A DNA stretch of 64,000 nucleotides from Phoronis australis (Eukaryota > Phoronida > Phoronidae). The stretch is from NCBI GenBank assembly GCA_002633005.1, contig NMRA01000863.1, positions 23,600-87,599 of the forward strand, given 5' to 3'. The position numbers and the translations under genes are program-made. Positions within the stretch are counted from its first letter, which is position 1; each line of letters begins with the position of its first letter. Below the pieces are notes generated by a model. That model saw nothing but the letters and a program-made list of their open reading frames with translations, made no database searches and had not been told where the DNA came from. This document shows positions 36,786 to 47,824 of this stretch, piece by piece.

Positions 36786-39764
36786 GTCAAACTGCTGAAA
36801 ACACCTGCCTTAATTGTACACTTTTATTTGTTTTTTTTTTTTGATAAAAGTATGGGAAAATGTAGTTTTTTTAATTTAATGCCTTTTCAATTTCTAACCT
36901 GGAAAAATCCTGCAAGTGTACTCTTCCAAAAAGAAGGTAAATTCAGTCATTTTCAAGAACCATGCAGACCTTTCCAGGGTTAAAACTGAACTCAAATTTG
37001 ATTGGTCAAATGGATTAAACAGAACCAGTCAAAACTTTCCTAAATTACATAAAGTGACCCAAATTGGTGAAATATTTTCATTATAACAGTACAGAATATT
37101 TTTAAAATTCAATTTAACTTCAGTTTTGGTGATAGATTCAGTGTATTTTCTTCAAAAATAATTTTGCTACATGTTTTCTACCTTGTGGTGCTGTGATCAG
37201 TTTCATTTTTAAAAAATTAATATATTTTGTATTAAAATAATTGTTTATTCAAGGCTGCAGTACATCAAAACCGTTTAGAATACGAGTATGCTCTTTTTGG
37301 ATGGTCACTAACACAACGCATCTCAATTCTTATATTATTTGACAGGAATGAATTTGATTTAAATTTCATTGAAATTTTATTGTCCAATTTAATTTTGTTT
37401 AATTAAAAATGCACATGATCATTTTTATCATATGGTGCGTAACTTAACTGATTGTGAAAACATTGATCTCACTTGGGGAAAAAAGAATAAGTCGTATAAC
37501 CTCAAAGATTTTTAAATAAATGACAAAATACTCTGAAAAAACTAGGTTTCTGGTTTTTGCTATTTTTGAAATCATTTGTCACACCAATTTCATTTTTAGA
37601 ATTGTTTTGAAATATTTTGGAACAAAAGAAATATTTTCACCGAACCATGGTAATTCTTGAAGTGTTTTGTCGTTTTAAAAGTGGTTTGGAGACGATATGT
37701 TGTTAACCTACATGTAAAGGACTCTATCTTGTTTTAGCAACACAGTAAGCTATGGATTCCCAAATATAGTTGTCTAAACTTGATATTTTTATGGCCTGAA
37801 ATTTTTGGGTGCTATTTGCTGAAAAAAGGGCTATTTTTGAGGCTGCAAAAATTAAAAAACTCGAAAATATATTTCAAAAATATATGTAAATGGCTAAAGC
37901 TACCATTTTAGACTATTGAAGTGTTTCTGATGAAATTTGTATTTTGCTTTGCTCTGACAGCTCTATTTTGTAAAACATAGTATGCAAAGGGAGTTTTTGT
38001 ATTCGTTCTTAGAAATGTATGCAACACTTCATGTAATGTTGTTCTGTTTTTTTTCCTGTTGGTTATTGTAAAAATCCCATTGCATATTCGTGTTGTCATT
38101 TTTCACTTACCGGTACCAATTGTAAAGTAATGCAGGGGAATCCCAGACCCCTGTTTCTTACTCATTGGAACTGGGAAAATAAAAAAAAATGAAAAATGTC
38201 TATTTTGTGTGTTCTGTTCTATCTGATAACCATTAAAAATAAGGCTGACAGAACACCTTTCATAACCCGAGTCATTACCTCTCATGTTCTCTATTTCAAA
38301 TTTTGTGGTATTTTGTTTCAGTTGGTGGTTTCATTTCATGTTATAACTTTTTTCTTCTGCAGGCAAAAATATAACACTTAAAACTGAATTCCCTTCACTG
38401 TGTATAGAGTGCAAAAACTTAATTTATAAAAAATAATACTATACAAGTTTCCTTTCGAACATTGAATATCTGTTGGGGTCACAAAACCCTGAAGAAAATT
38501 ACAGTGCCAATTGGTCCATCCAAATTTTGACGTTTTCAATGCAATCGCTGGTTATCTCCACTACTCAATAGTGGCATTGATTCTGTTGTGGCAATTAAGC
38601 ATTCACGCTCAATGCGATACCGAAAATTAGCTCAGTTTTTTTGTTAAAAAGCCATAGAAGAGTCCTGGGGGAAAAGTTCACTTTCACAAAATCACGTTCC
38701 AGATACAACTCTTCGTTCCATATTACTTTATAGTTATGCTATGTATTTGTAACATTTAGAGGATTTCAGAAGCTGAAAGAGAGGAATAGACATTAGGTCT
38801 TAATGAGCATTCCCACCTTCATAATCATAAGTATCACTTGCCAAGAAACTGTGGAGATTATGTCAGCTCAGTCGACATGGAGAGCATGATGTGCTGCTAT
38901 TGAAAATATTGAGAGTCCTTTTTGATTACATTCACGAAGCCCATTTTGAATGAGCAACAAACAGGGTCATGCTGCACTTGTTAGCGCGACATTCTTGTTA
39001 CCCCCTCCATTTGTCAGTCTTTGCAGTATTTCACACCTGATGTGTACCATTGCATATTTGATTAGCTTTTACTTTGTGGTGATATTACTGAGTCATTTTA
39101 TTTCCACTTGATGAAACAAGTATTTTCGAATTATCGTTTGTCGTCTCTTGGTCAGTTTCTTTACCAATGTTCTGACGATACGAACGGAATGGAATGAAGA
39201 TTGTTAACAGCAACAAGTGTCATGTATCGAACCAATTTTGCATAATCGTAGCTATGTTTAGAAGTTGCCTTACAATGTACTTTTGGCCTATGATAGTAGT
39301 GACAGCAAGTTTTTGCCACACAAGTTTTTGACACTCAAGTTTTGCAAATGATATGTCAATGTCAGTTAGCCTTTGGCCTTCCCCCTGGAACAAACTGTGA
39401 GTGAATTACAAATATTTATTGTGTAACATTGTTACAAATTCATTTTTGTTGGTTAATACTTGTGCTTATGATTATGAGCTGATTTGTACGGTACTCAATT
39501 TAAACAAACATCAAAACTAATTGCAACAAAAAATCAGCTGATGTGACTGTGTAAGTGTAAATGATAAACACGGGAAAATCGGCTGAAGACGTTTTTGGCG
39601 TTAATAACTCATAACATGTCTGAATTATTATGTGAATGTTTTAAATGACATGACAGAGAACAGTATACGCATTTTATTTTTACAAGTCTTAAACACTCCA
39701 AAAAATCAAGCAATTCGACTCATTACTTTACCAACTCTTGAAACGAGGGAACGACCGCTCCATA

Positions 39765-39965
39765 AAACCGGAAGTTTTCTATCCTGCGTGTGCAGCGCCC
39801 TCTCATCGTTAGTGCTTGATGTCCCGTGGCCCGCGACATGCGCAACGCGATCTAACGGGAGTTGGGCAGTCCCTATCTATAGTCTATGGTGGCAGACGGT
39901 CTTCGCACATCCGGGTTTTTGAAGGACGCTCGCGAGCTAAATCCGAAAGTCTAATTTCGCGCGGC
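39765..39965. promoter_or_regulatory. CpG-rich block with ETS-like motifs inside the 5.1-kb element
   Basis: In otherwise AT-rich sequence this ~200 bp is dense in CG. It contains accggaagt (ETS-type), acatccgg and catgcgcaacgcg (NRF1-like half). That is the look of a TATA-less animal promoter, possibly on the minus strand. No exon can be attached to it, so it may be a captured promoter or the element's own. Confidence 0.25.
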
Positions 39966-40758
39966 TTTCATCATCAATCCCTCGACTACTTGATCATGAG
40001 AAGCAGAGAGCACTTTATTGCCAAATAAATGTAATTACTCACATATTTGTGTCAAATATAAATTATCTTGATACTGTATTGATATGCGAAGTTTTTGTGT
40101 ATTGTGATTTCTTATGAAGGTTTTACTTTTGGCCAAAACCATTGAGTTAACTCGTCGGCCACGCGCATTGTAATACTTGCACGGACTGCGTTTCCAGTGG
40201 CCGAGTGTGTGTTGTGCTTCAATCAAAGAAGTGCGCGATGTCAAGATGAGAAACAAGATACGCCAGTTTATGTAATGAAATTCTAAGTTAAGGGCTAAAA
40301 TGAGCCCTCAGTGGAATAAAGTTACAAATAATCATTAAAATACTAACTTTAACATTCTCAATTAGTTGACCTGTGGATTAGAATTATTGAATTTGAAATA
40401 TAGGTTGCTTGCTCAAACTCGAAGTTTCACCTACGACAGGCGTACAAGTTGAAGCACAACTGAAATCCGCCATGTTTACTATTTCAGGTCCTTGAATTCA
40501 GAGTTTTGAGATGGTTTTGAAAATTCCATTGCCAATTCACCACTCACGAAGACAGTTAATGGGATCTAGGAAAGATAAGGCTTCGAAGGTTTATGCAACA
40601 CCAGACTGAGGGAGGTGCACGCAGATTTTATTTGGATTTTGGACGGTTGAAGTTGGGGGCCTCGGCCTTGCAAAGTTTAATTGTCCAACCTTTATGTTTT
40701 TTATATATATTATTGAGTGACGTCATTTGCGATAAACCCAAGCGCCTGTGGTCTCATT

Positions 40759-41175
40759 GATCATGATCATGGTATGGAACGCCACCTATTGGCCATTCTC
40801 TTTTTATCGACAACTCAGTGACTGTTCTTTTTCCACATGTTGTGTAAATTTCATAGCGTATTATTGTTATGAGGTTTTAGTGAAGAATCGACAATGAGAA
40901 AATAGCAAAACGCCGCGTTTGTAACGAGCGACACTAGTTCTCAAGACGAAACCTTTTTGTTAATCAAATTAGGAGAATGACGCAACATGACTTTGATCTC
41001 TATCACATGGAATTGTTTTCGCGGTACCTTGAATTTTGAGCTCGTCCTCTTAGTGCCGCGGTGTTAGGTGTGGAACGATTGCATAATTTTGTGCATTCAA
41101 ATTACATTAATGAATCGGAGAACTTCTAGCGGAAACCCTAGCGCCGATATCTCGTTAAGTTATTATTGCTATTAC
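40759..41175 (+). repeat. Segmental duplication, copy B part 2
   Basis: Matches 22432-22844 (gatcatgatcatggtatggaa onward) with few changes. It ends at ctattac, the target duplication of TIR element copy 2. Confidence 0.9.
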
Positions 41176-42784
41176 CAGGAAGAGATAACCAGGAAGGGAC
41201 AACTGTTTTAGCGCATTTTAACGGATATTCAAAAGTGATTTCAAAAGTAAATGTTAAAGTCGTCTGGAATCCAAGCATTGTGTTCGAAAGCTTAACGCTT
41301 TAGCTATAAAATGACACCACTTTGGTCTCCAAAGACTGCATATTAATGGCACTAGGTTGCTTTGAACATGACTTGTTTTACCCTTAAAAAGATGCCTCTT
41401 CCCAGGCATGTACTCGGGCATGATACTCTTTTTTGAACCAACAGATGTCTCTTATATATGCAAATGAGGCTCGCATCTCCTACGTCATATGACGTCATAC
41501 GATGTCATACGACGCGAACTTCCAATTTGAACCCTACGGTGCCTGTAGCGAATGACTTGAAACGCAGTTCTACGTGATTGGCCAGATCTAAGAAAATTAA
41601 GAACTCACACAAGTCAATGTTCAAAGAACATTGAATGGTTTCACATGAAAATACATTTAATTGTATTTGGATACGCTTGCATATGTGTATCCAGATTTAG
41701 AAGCACGGGTGTCAAGAAATAAGCTGCTCCCTCCACGGGTGGCAGGTGTCGTGGCGTCTGAGTCGCCGGGAAGTCCGATCCATGCCATGCGCAATTCGAC
41801 GAACTAATGCTAGTCGCTGGTCAGCTCCGCTATGATTCATGCGCAATTCGAAGAACTAATGATAGTCGCTGGTCAGCTCCGCTATGATTCATTTGAGACG
41901 TGCGGCTTAGCTCGAACCTATACCCGTGTTCTGGCTCCAAGGTCGTTCTGTTTGACCCTGTTTTGGGAAAAGTTTATTTTAATACAGTCATTTCCTGAAG
42001 ATTTTTTTGAAAGATATGATCTCGAAATCCTTGGCCTATAGAGCTGTTGAAACACAGCCACTCACTGGTCCAGCTTCTGCCGCCAGGCGGCTGGGGAAAA
42101 TGGTATGGAACGCGTTTCCCAAAAATGCACACACTTCAACTCCTGCAGTTCAAGTTCTTTTCCTGTCAATCACTGTGCGCGGATTCTACGCGGGCAGCCA
42201 ACACCTTATTTTTAACGTGGGTGCGTCACTGAGTCACGACGTGTCCAGCCTTTGCAGTATGCACGGGAATGTCAAGCAAACGATTCGGTTTAGAAGAACC
42301 TAAATTCATTGCACAATACTACTGGGAACTACAAGCATCAAGGAAATGCAAAGACAATCTTTCCAAATTTACGAGCAATGACTTTGAATTTCTTTTTCGA
42401 TCCGATCTACGGTTTGTAATTTTTGAATTCCTTTAGTCTATTTTTTTAGTAAAATTCAATACATTCATGAATATCACTGTTATCGTTTAGAGTCCTTCTT
42501 TGCGATATGGTGGTCTGATGATGGTTCGAATTTTTGCAAGTCCGTCCTTCAGCCTTCAAGTAAGTTCAGTGACGCATCGCCATTTCTTACAAGACAGCTC
42601 CTGTGCTGTGCACGAATGTTTTGTGTTTTTGATGAATTTGAAATCTCAACTTCCCCTCGTGTAGTTGGCAGTGTCATGTCGGAGGTGTATAGAGGGCGCA
42701 GCACTGAACAAAGTGGGGGCTAAAGCCCCCTCAGCCTCCCTGCAGTGCACCGCCTATGGACCACTGAAAAACTTGAACCAAGAG

Positions 42785-43545
42785 GTGTCTCGTTAACCTG
42801 TGAGGAAGGTGAGAAACGACGCTAGCGACGTCAGTGGTTCATCTGCACTAAATGAGAGTGAATGCCGCTATGTTGCGGTGCATCGTTCCCGTACGCTGTA
42901 AATAGCAAGTATGAGCCCGTGGAACATCTCCTTGTCTGTGGCCTGCAGTGGTCGACAGCCGCGTGAGTGCCTGACGAATCCCAGCTTGCCAAATAACTAT
43001 CCCTGCGTTCCGTTGTCTGAGCTTGCTCACGGCGCCTCTTTAGTATTTCTTCATCACTGTATTCCTGTTCGAACTGATAGCCTGTGAAACCTAACGATCC
43101 ACCTGCGAAGTCTTCGTCGGGACTGATGAGCTCTCGTCTAAGTCGCGGGGGATTGCGAGTTGCCATGCTGACGTTTATCACTGAGCGATCTGTTTCAAAA
43201 TGAGATTCTCACCCTAACCAATACTTATATAAAACTGAAACAAAGTCTGTCTCATTAGATGCAATTTGTAATGCCTTTGGAGTGTTCCTGAGTGCAAACA
43301 TGATTTGAGAAGCCAGCAATGAATAAATCCCTGCGTTACCGGCTTTAAGTGCAATAAAACTAATTGACGGGACACCGAGGCCGTGTGAGCTCATGCTAAT
43401 TTAGTGTTAGATGGCAGAAACTGTTGTGAAACAACTTGATTTCCATCCCACGGCCAGGTGTTAGGGGAATCTTTATTTATATTTACATTATTCAAATAAT
43501 AATTGTCAATGTACAGCTTCTGCCCTGACCATGCGCGCACCCTGG
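42785..43545 (-). repeat. Nested dispersed repeat (second copy of 7070-7915)
   Basis: The reverse complement matches 7070-7915. It is absent from TIR element copy 1, so it entered copy 2 or was lost from copy 1. It carries the P2RX7-like ORF at 42831-43166. Confidence 0.75.
42831..43166 (-). pseudogene. P2RX7 intracellular-domain-like ORF, N-terminal fragment
   Basis: The minus-strand ATG at 43166 aligns with the ATG at 7451. The N-terminus contains SPDEDF and GYQFEQEYSDEEILKRRREQ, close to the Y-x-FEPEY-SDEEL entry of P2X7-type domains, followed by a basic/acidic helix and SYLASW where the family normally has its W-C-x-C-G-x-C zinc core. The rest does not resemble the family, so the zinc core is lost or lies in another exon. 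It is located inside a transposon, antisense to that element's other ORFs. Confidence 0.45.
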
Positions 43546-43821
43546 GGGGCTCGGGGGCTCGACCGAGCTAGGGCAAAGTGGCGAAGTGGACAAAAAGGTC
43601 CGCCTCTGGGAAACAAAAAGTCCGAGAAAATGAGACTTAAGTCCTCTAAATAAGCACAATCGCGCAGTTCACAGTGGTGCCCCGTTTTTTTTTAGCTCAC
43701 CCGCTTTTTGTTACCAAAAGGTCCACTAATTCGGCTATTGCGCAAGTCGACTGTATCAAGGTGGCCAGTGAAAATGTAAGGCAGCAGGCCAGTGGGCGTG
43801 TGTGCTTTCTAGTCTCTTATT

Positions 43822-44202
43822 ATGAAAACCATTGAAGGCAATTATCAGCACCTGCAAACAAGAATTTTGAAGTATGGAGAATTTCAACAGGAGTTTGCTG
43901 TAGACTTAGTCGCGAAGCTGCAGACATTCCAGCCACGGTTACTGCCGGTCCTTCGAAGCAATTATAGCACATATGTACGATTTTTTAAGAATGGCAAGGG
44001 TGCGTTTTGTGTTGACGGAAATGTCCATTGCGTCGAGGAATCTGAGGCATTTAATGATGAACAACTGTTGTGGCTTAATTTGGAAAAACACTTAGCAAAA
44101 CTAACTTCCAAGTATGCATACTGTGGCGGAATTAAGAAATACGATTATGGTAGTGCTAACTGTAGCAGAGCCACAAAGTGTACTAAATTGGTAGGAAATT
44201 AG
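43822..44202 (+). pseudogene. Unrecognised 126-codon ORF in TIR element copy 2
   Basis: This ORF starts at MKTIEGNYQHLQ and has protein-like composition with aromatic and cysteine residues (YVRFFKNGKGAFCVDGNVHC, AYCGGIKKYDYG). The same sequence is present in copy 1, reverse strand, about 17530-17840, but with indels that break the frame. It stops about 30 bp before the next conserved region (44235 on), from which it may be separated by an intron. I do not recognise the family; the lack of any DDE motif means it is not clearly a transposase. Confidence 0.4.
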
Positions 44203-44262
44203 GCATAACATTTCTGTAGCAGATAAAAGGTTGATTGGCGCAGGAAAAGGCCGAGGTCTTCA

Positions 44263-44550
44263 ATGCTCAGAAAGATTTCGGCAGGCAAGAGACTTGCCAA
44301 GAAAATGTCACAGTTGAGTCCGGGCATTCTAAAGGAAAGAACTGCAGCCAATTCCAGTTACTCGGTGCAACTTCTCTCACCCGACGGCGTTGTTTCACGA
44401 TACCGCAACCTCAAACAACGTCAAAGAAACGAAACGCGGAGGGTGACATATTTCAGAGTATTAATATTTATTCTTGGATACAGGTGTCCAACTCAAAATG
44501 AATCACCCAAGGTCATTCTTTATGCCGATAGCAATGTTTTCGCCAACTGA
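44263..44550 (+). pseudogene. Conserved ORF remnant in TIR element copy 2
   Basis: This 95-codon frame is aligned residue by residue with 17107-17403 in copy 1. Differences are scattered (for example K-T-A versus K-M-S) and frame is preserved. It is basic at first and hydrophobic near the end (VLIFILGYRCP). It probably continued a coding exon of the family's active ancestor. Confidence 0.4.
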
Positions 44551-45220
44551 AGAAGAACAGGAATCATAGACATCCCGCGCGCTCCGTCTATGGTTCTGAC
44601 ACTTCAAACTTTCAACACGATAGGTAGCCGCAGAAAGTTCGATGTTGACCTCATGCTAATCTTCTCTGCAATCCACAGTCTGGGGACGAAAACAATTCAA
44701 ATCCGCTCCTCAAAATAGGGCTTGCTTAGCTGGAATTCAGAACTGCGGTCATGAGAGTGTTTTCACCTCCTGATTGCGAAGCGATCGAGTTAGCTGTGGT
44801 ATTTTCATCAGCGCGTGCTCTCAGCAGGAGGTCACCGCTTTATGCACTGAAGCGGTCGACAACAACTAAACTGACGAGAGTCTCAGAACTCCCACATGCA
44901 AATTTGATATGCAAATGAGGGAGTACTTGACTACTGCGCCATCTATACATCGACGGAAAAGCTTAAATACCCGTGACTGCGTGTGGGAAATTGCGATTGC
45001 GTGCGCTGAAGTAGATATTTTCAATGTACAATTACACCACTGTTTAAGGTTGAAAAGTGAGTTTTTTGATATCCTTCTATAGAAAAAGCTTTATTCTCTC
45101 TGATAAAATGATCTGTTTCTTTTTAAACGAAACTTAAGTCGTGAAATTAGTCCGGGGAAGGAGGCCAAAAACGGCGGTTTAGCTAGTTGTCCCTTCCTGG
45201 TTATCTCTTCCTGCTATTAC

Positions 45221-46403
45221 TTAATGTGCGTCTAGCTACAACAGCTCAAAAAGCAGGTGACGAAAACACGCTTACTAGAGTATGTTCAGTCTTAAACTGG
45301 TGCTTTGGGCACTGCATGGGATCAGGGCCAGAGGCGAGGAAAGCAAATAATCTGCCGATCGATGAGGTCGAGTTTGTCGCAATCCACCAGCTCTTGCAAT
45401 TCATGACAAAAGAAAAGAAAAGTTTACAGTACTCATTGCAGTGTATATTTCCACATGTCTGGATTATGGCCCAATGTAGGGACAGGTTTTACTGATTAAC
45501 GCTCTCAATACCCCCTTGTAGGCATAGGTGCGTTGCGGCGCAGATCGGTGTCTGCATTTCTCTCGACGTCCAAGAATCTCTTTTCAGTGTTGATCGTGCG
45601 GCGCTCGACTTCGGCCTCCTTGGGTGGATCAAAGCAGCAAGCCTTAGCTTCCGTGACGCTAAAATAACAATGACCTTTTTATTCGATTGCCCGCGGGAAA
45701 ATGTGTGAAACAACGAATCCAAGCTAGGTACCTAAACTACACGGTTAACGGGTAAACACGGTCACGGACGCATGAACACGACTCACGGACACCGTCCCCT
45801 GACTCACAAACACGGGAACGGACTCACCAACACGACCCATTCACCCAAATACACGGGACACGGACTCACATTCACGAAGAAACACCGTGGTTAACGGACC
45901 GCCAAATACGGTTTATGGACAAAATGTAGATGTCAGCTGACCCATTAAGCCGATCATAAGTCCGTGACCCGTGTTTCGCGGTCCGTTAACCGTGTTCCTC
46001 GTGAATACGAGTCCGTGTCCCGTGTATGTGGGTGAATGGATCGTGTTTCGTGAGTCCGTTACCCGTGTTTGTGAGTCAGTGGACGGTGTTTGCAGGTACT
46101 TGTGTCGTGTTCATGCGTCCGTGACCGTGTTTATGAGTCCGTTAACCGTGTAGTTAGGTACCTTGGAATCTAGAAAAATATCGATGTCACATACGGCCAG
46201 TTTGAACTCAGAAATCTAGTTGTGCAGGTGCGTAGTATGCCCTTGCTTTACGGGTCATAACAGTAGGCCGTACTTGCATAACTGCTCATAGCTGTTATGT
46301 TTTATGTAGTAAGAGGAATAAAAACTCAGCTTATGATGATAAAAACTAGTCTAAATCTATTACAATAAAATATGGCGGCTTGCATTACAACAACGTTTTC
46401 TTA
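45221..46403 (+). repeat. Segmental duplication, copy B part 3
   Basis: Matches 22845-24012, including the long foldback repeat. It ends at ttttctta (about 46403), about 43 bp before the Gypsy LTR. Those 43 bp (46404-46446) are not found in copy A. Confidence 0.9.
45727..46162. repeat. Long foldback repeat, copy B
   Basis: The outer ends ggtacctaaactacacggtt and aaccgtgtagttaggtacc are inverted copies, better preserved than in copy A (23362-23773). The right arm has about 20 bp (tatgagtccgttaaccgtg) that copy A lacks. The arms are again made of short cacggactcac-type repeats. Confidence 0.8.
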
Positions 46404-46446
46404 AAACCAGTGCCACGTTTTTCCCCGTGTGTGGGTGGGCGCAGGT

Positions 46447-47113
46447 TGTTACAGACCGGTGCTAATAGCTTTCGGTGCGAAGATTGACTGAAGACTGGTT
46501 CGAGTTAATCCTTTATTAATCCCGACCGTACGTTCACAAGCCTACTCAAACAAAACGTCCGACGTAATGTCTGTTTATGCTCCAGCCAGTGCTGCGAAGC
46601 CTTGACTTGTATTGAACTTCTGAGATACTTCCAGCAACTGTTACACTCGATTCAATAACCTGCTGTCTCTATAGCTGGCTCTCTATTGACTATCGCTGTA
46701 ACTGCTGATTCTCTTCACTGCAACTCAACTGTAGTTCTACTGATAAACTTTCTTGAACTTACTTGATCTGACTTGATCTTACTGACTTAATCTTCTCTTG
46801 AACTCAACTCCCTCACACAAACCCGTACTTGTGTATTTATAGCCTAATGCATTGTTCTGGAACTTTTCATCAATTCAAGCACATTCTAGAACTTTCCTGA
46901 ATCTACCCAACCATTCTACAAACATATACTAGTCTCTAGAATACTCCAGACTGCATTAATCACTGTCATGCTAGAGTCTTCTAGAAAGTTCCACACTATA
47001 CTGCAGTAAACAAATTAAATCATCACTGTACTTAACTCAGGGGTCATGCAAATCAAACAGAATAACAAAACAAAACAACACAACTAAAAATACTGTCAGA
47101 CCATACTCTGACA
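46447..47113 (-). mobile_element. LTR of a Ty3/Gypsy retrotransposon (3' LTR), 667 bp
   Basis: On the minus strand the LTR begins TGTCAGAG (47113) just after a purine-rich tract (ggcaggga) that follows the end of pol, and ends GTAACA at 46447, giving the usual TG...CA ends. Inside, minus strand, are a TATAAATA box (46834-46842) and, about 320 bp further on, an AATAAA signal (46512-46517), in U3-R order. The second LTR is not in the window, so the boundaries are inferred rather than confirmed by comparison. Confidence 0.65.
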
Positions 47114-47181
47114 ACGCATCCCTGCCATAATTTTCTAACACAAAATCATCCGGCATATATAATCTACTACTGTATCCGCCG

Positions 47182-47823
47182 CTAAAGTGCTCCTTGACTT
47201 ACCGGCTCTGCAAGTCGACTTAAATAGTCTGCACCAACGTTGCATTTTCCAGGGATATCCTCCACATGGAATTTATAATTCTGCAGCGCTATAGCCCATC
47301 GCATAACCCTGGGACTTTCAATCTTACAACGCTGAATATATACCAGTGGTTTGTGGTCTGTTTGCACCACGAATTCTGTCCCATACAGATAAAACTGAAA
47401 ACGTTTAACAGTAAACACTATTGCTAAACACTCTTTCTCTTCTGTAAAGTAATGCCGCTCGCTTTCTTTAAGCTTCCGGCTGGCATAAGCAATAGGGAAT
47501 ATCCCATCGTCAAACTCTTGCAGTAAGACTGCCCCTAAACCATCGTTTGACGCGTCTGTTCTGACGATGAATCTCTGAGTGAAGTCAGGCACCCGTAGGA
47601 TCGGGCTGCTTCCGAGCACTTGTTTTAACTTCTTGAATGCCTGTTCATGAATATCGGTCCACACGACTTTCTTTGGTTGGCCCTTCTTCAGTAAATCTGT
47701 CAATGGTGTGGCTATCTGTGCATAGCCAGGCACAAACTTTCAGTAATACCCTGCAAGTCCTAGGAATGACCGTACCTCAGTTTTTGTAGATGGTGTTGGT
47801 GCATCCTGGATCTTCATTAGCTT
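47182..47823 (-). pseudogene. pol: Gypsy pol 3' end: RT thumb and RNase H (contig 1)
   Basis: Minus-strand coding sequence from an assembly joint to the end of pol. It starts in the RT thumb (EVRSFLGLAGYY), is cut by an in-frame TGA at 47742-47740 where the parallel copy has CGA, then reads the RNase H domain: IVRTDASNDGLGAVL (first Asp), KECLAIVFTVKRF (Glu), VQTDHKPL (Asp), ending about 70 bp before the LTR. No integrase follows RNase H, which is unusual for Ty3/Gypsy and fits the order seen at 47825-50210. It belongs to a different element copy from the next piece, as the 142-bp overlap differs at several positions. Confidence 0.85.
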
Positions 47824-47824
47824 N

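Larger units (their letters stand above)
35611..40750. mobile_element. 5.1-kb TIR DNA element with 8-bp target duplication
   Basis: The ends are perfect 32-bp inverted repeats starting CACAGGCGCTTGGG (35611-35642 and 40719-40750). An imperfect stretch and a further shared inner segment (aaaacataaaggttggaca) extend the similarity to about 70 bp. It is flanked by gtctcatt on both sides (35603-35610, 40751-40758), and the empty site is present once in duplication copy A (22424-22431), so the boundaries are exact. The inside is AT-rich and I find no transposase; the ORFs of 60-96 codons are unassignable. An 8-bp duplication fits hAT- or P-type transposition. It is probably a non-autonomous derivative mobilised in trans. 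Confidence 0.9.
41176..45213 (+). mobile_element. TIR DNA transposon, 29-bp TIR family, copy 2 (4.0 kb, complete)
   Basis: Perfect 29-bp inverted ends lie at 41176-41204 and 45185-45213, with target duplication ctattac (41169-41175 and 45214-45220). Because the base before it is g on the left and the last element base is g on the right, an 8-bp duplication gctattac is equally possible. The empty site is at 22838-22844. Relative to copy 1 it has a tandem duplication of about 54 bp near 41786-41890 and different sequence in the middle: 42785-43725 here against about 17905-18450 there. The insert includes a P2RX7-like repeat. Coding remnants lie at 43822-44202 and 44263-44550. Confidence 0.9.

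Noticed and set aside
46404-46446. Extending the Gypsy LTR leftwards to the end of the duplication homology
   Set aside because: The TG...CA ends, TATA box and poly(A) signal fit an end at 46447. The 43 bp before it remain unexplained, and I saw no direct repeat to define the insertion.
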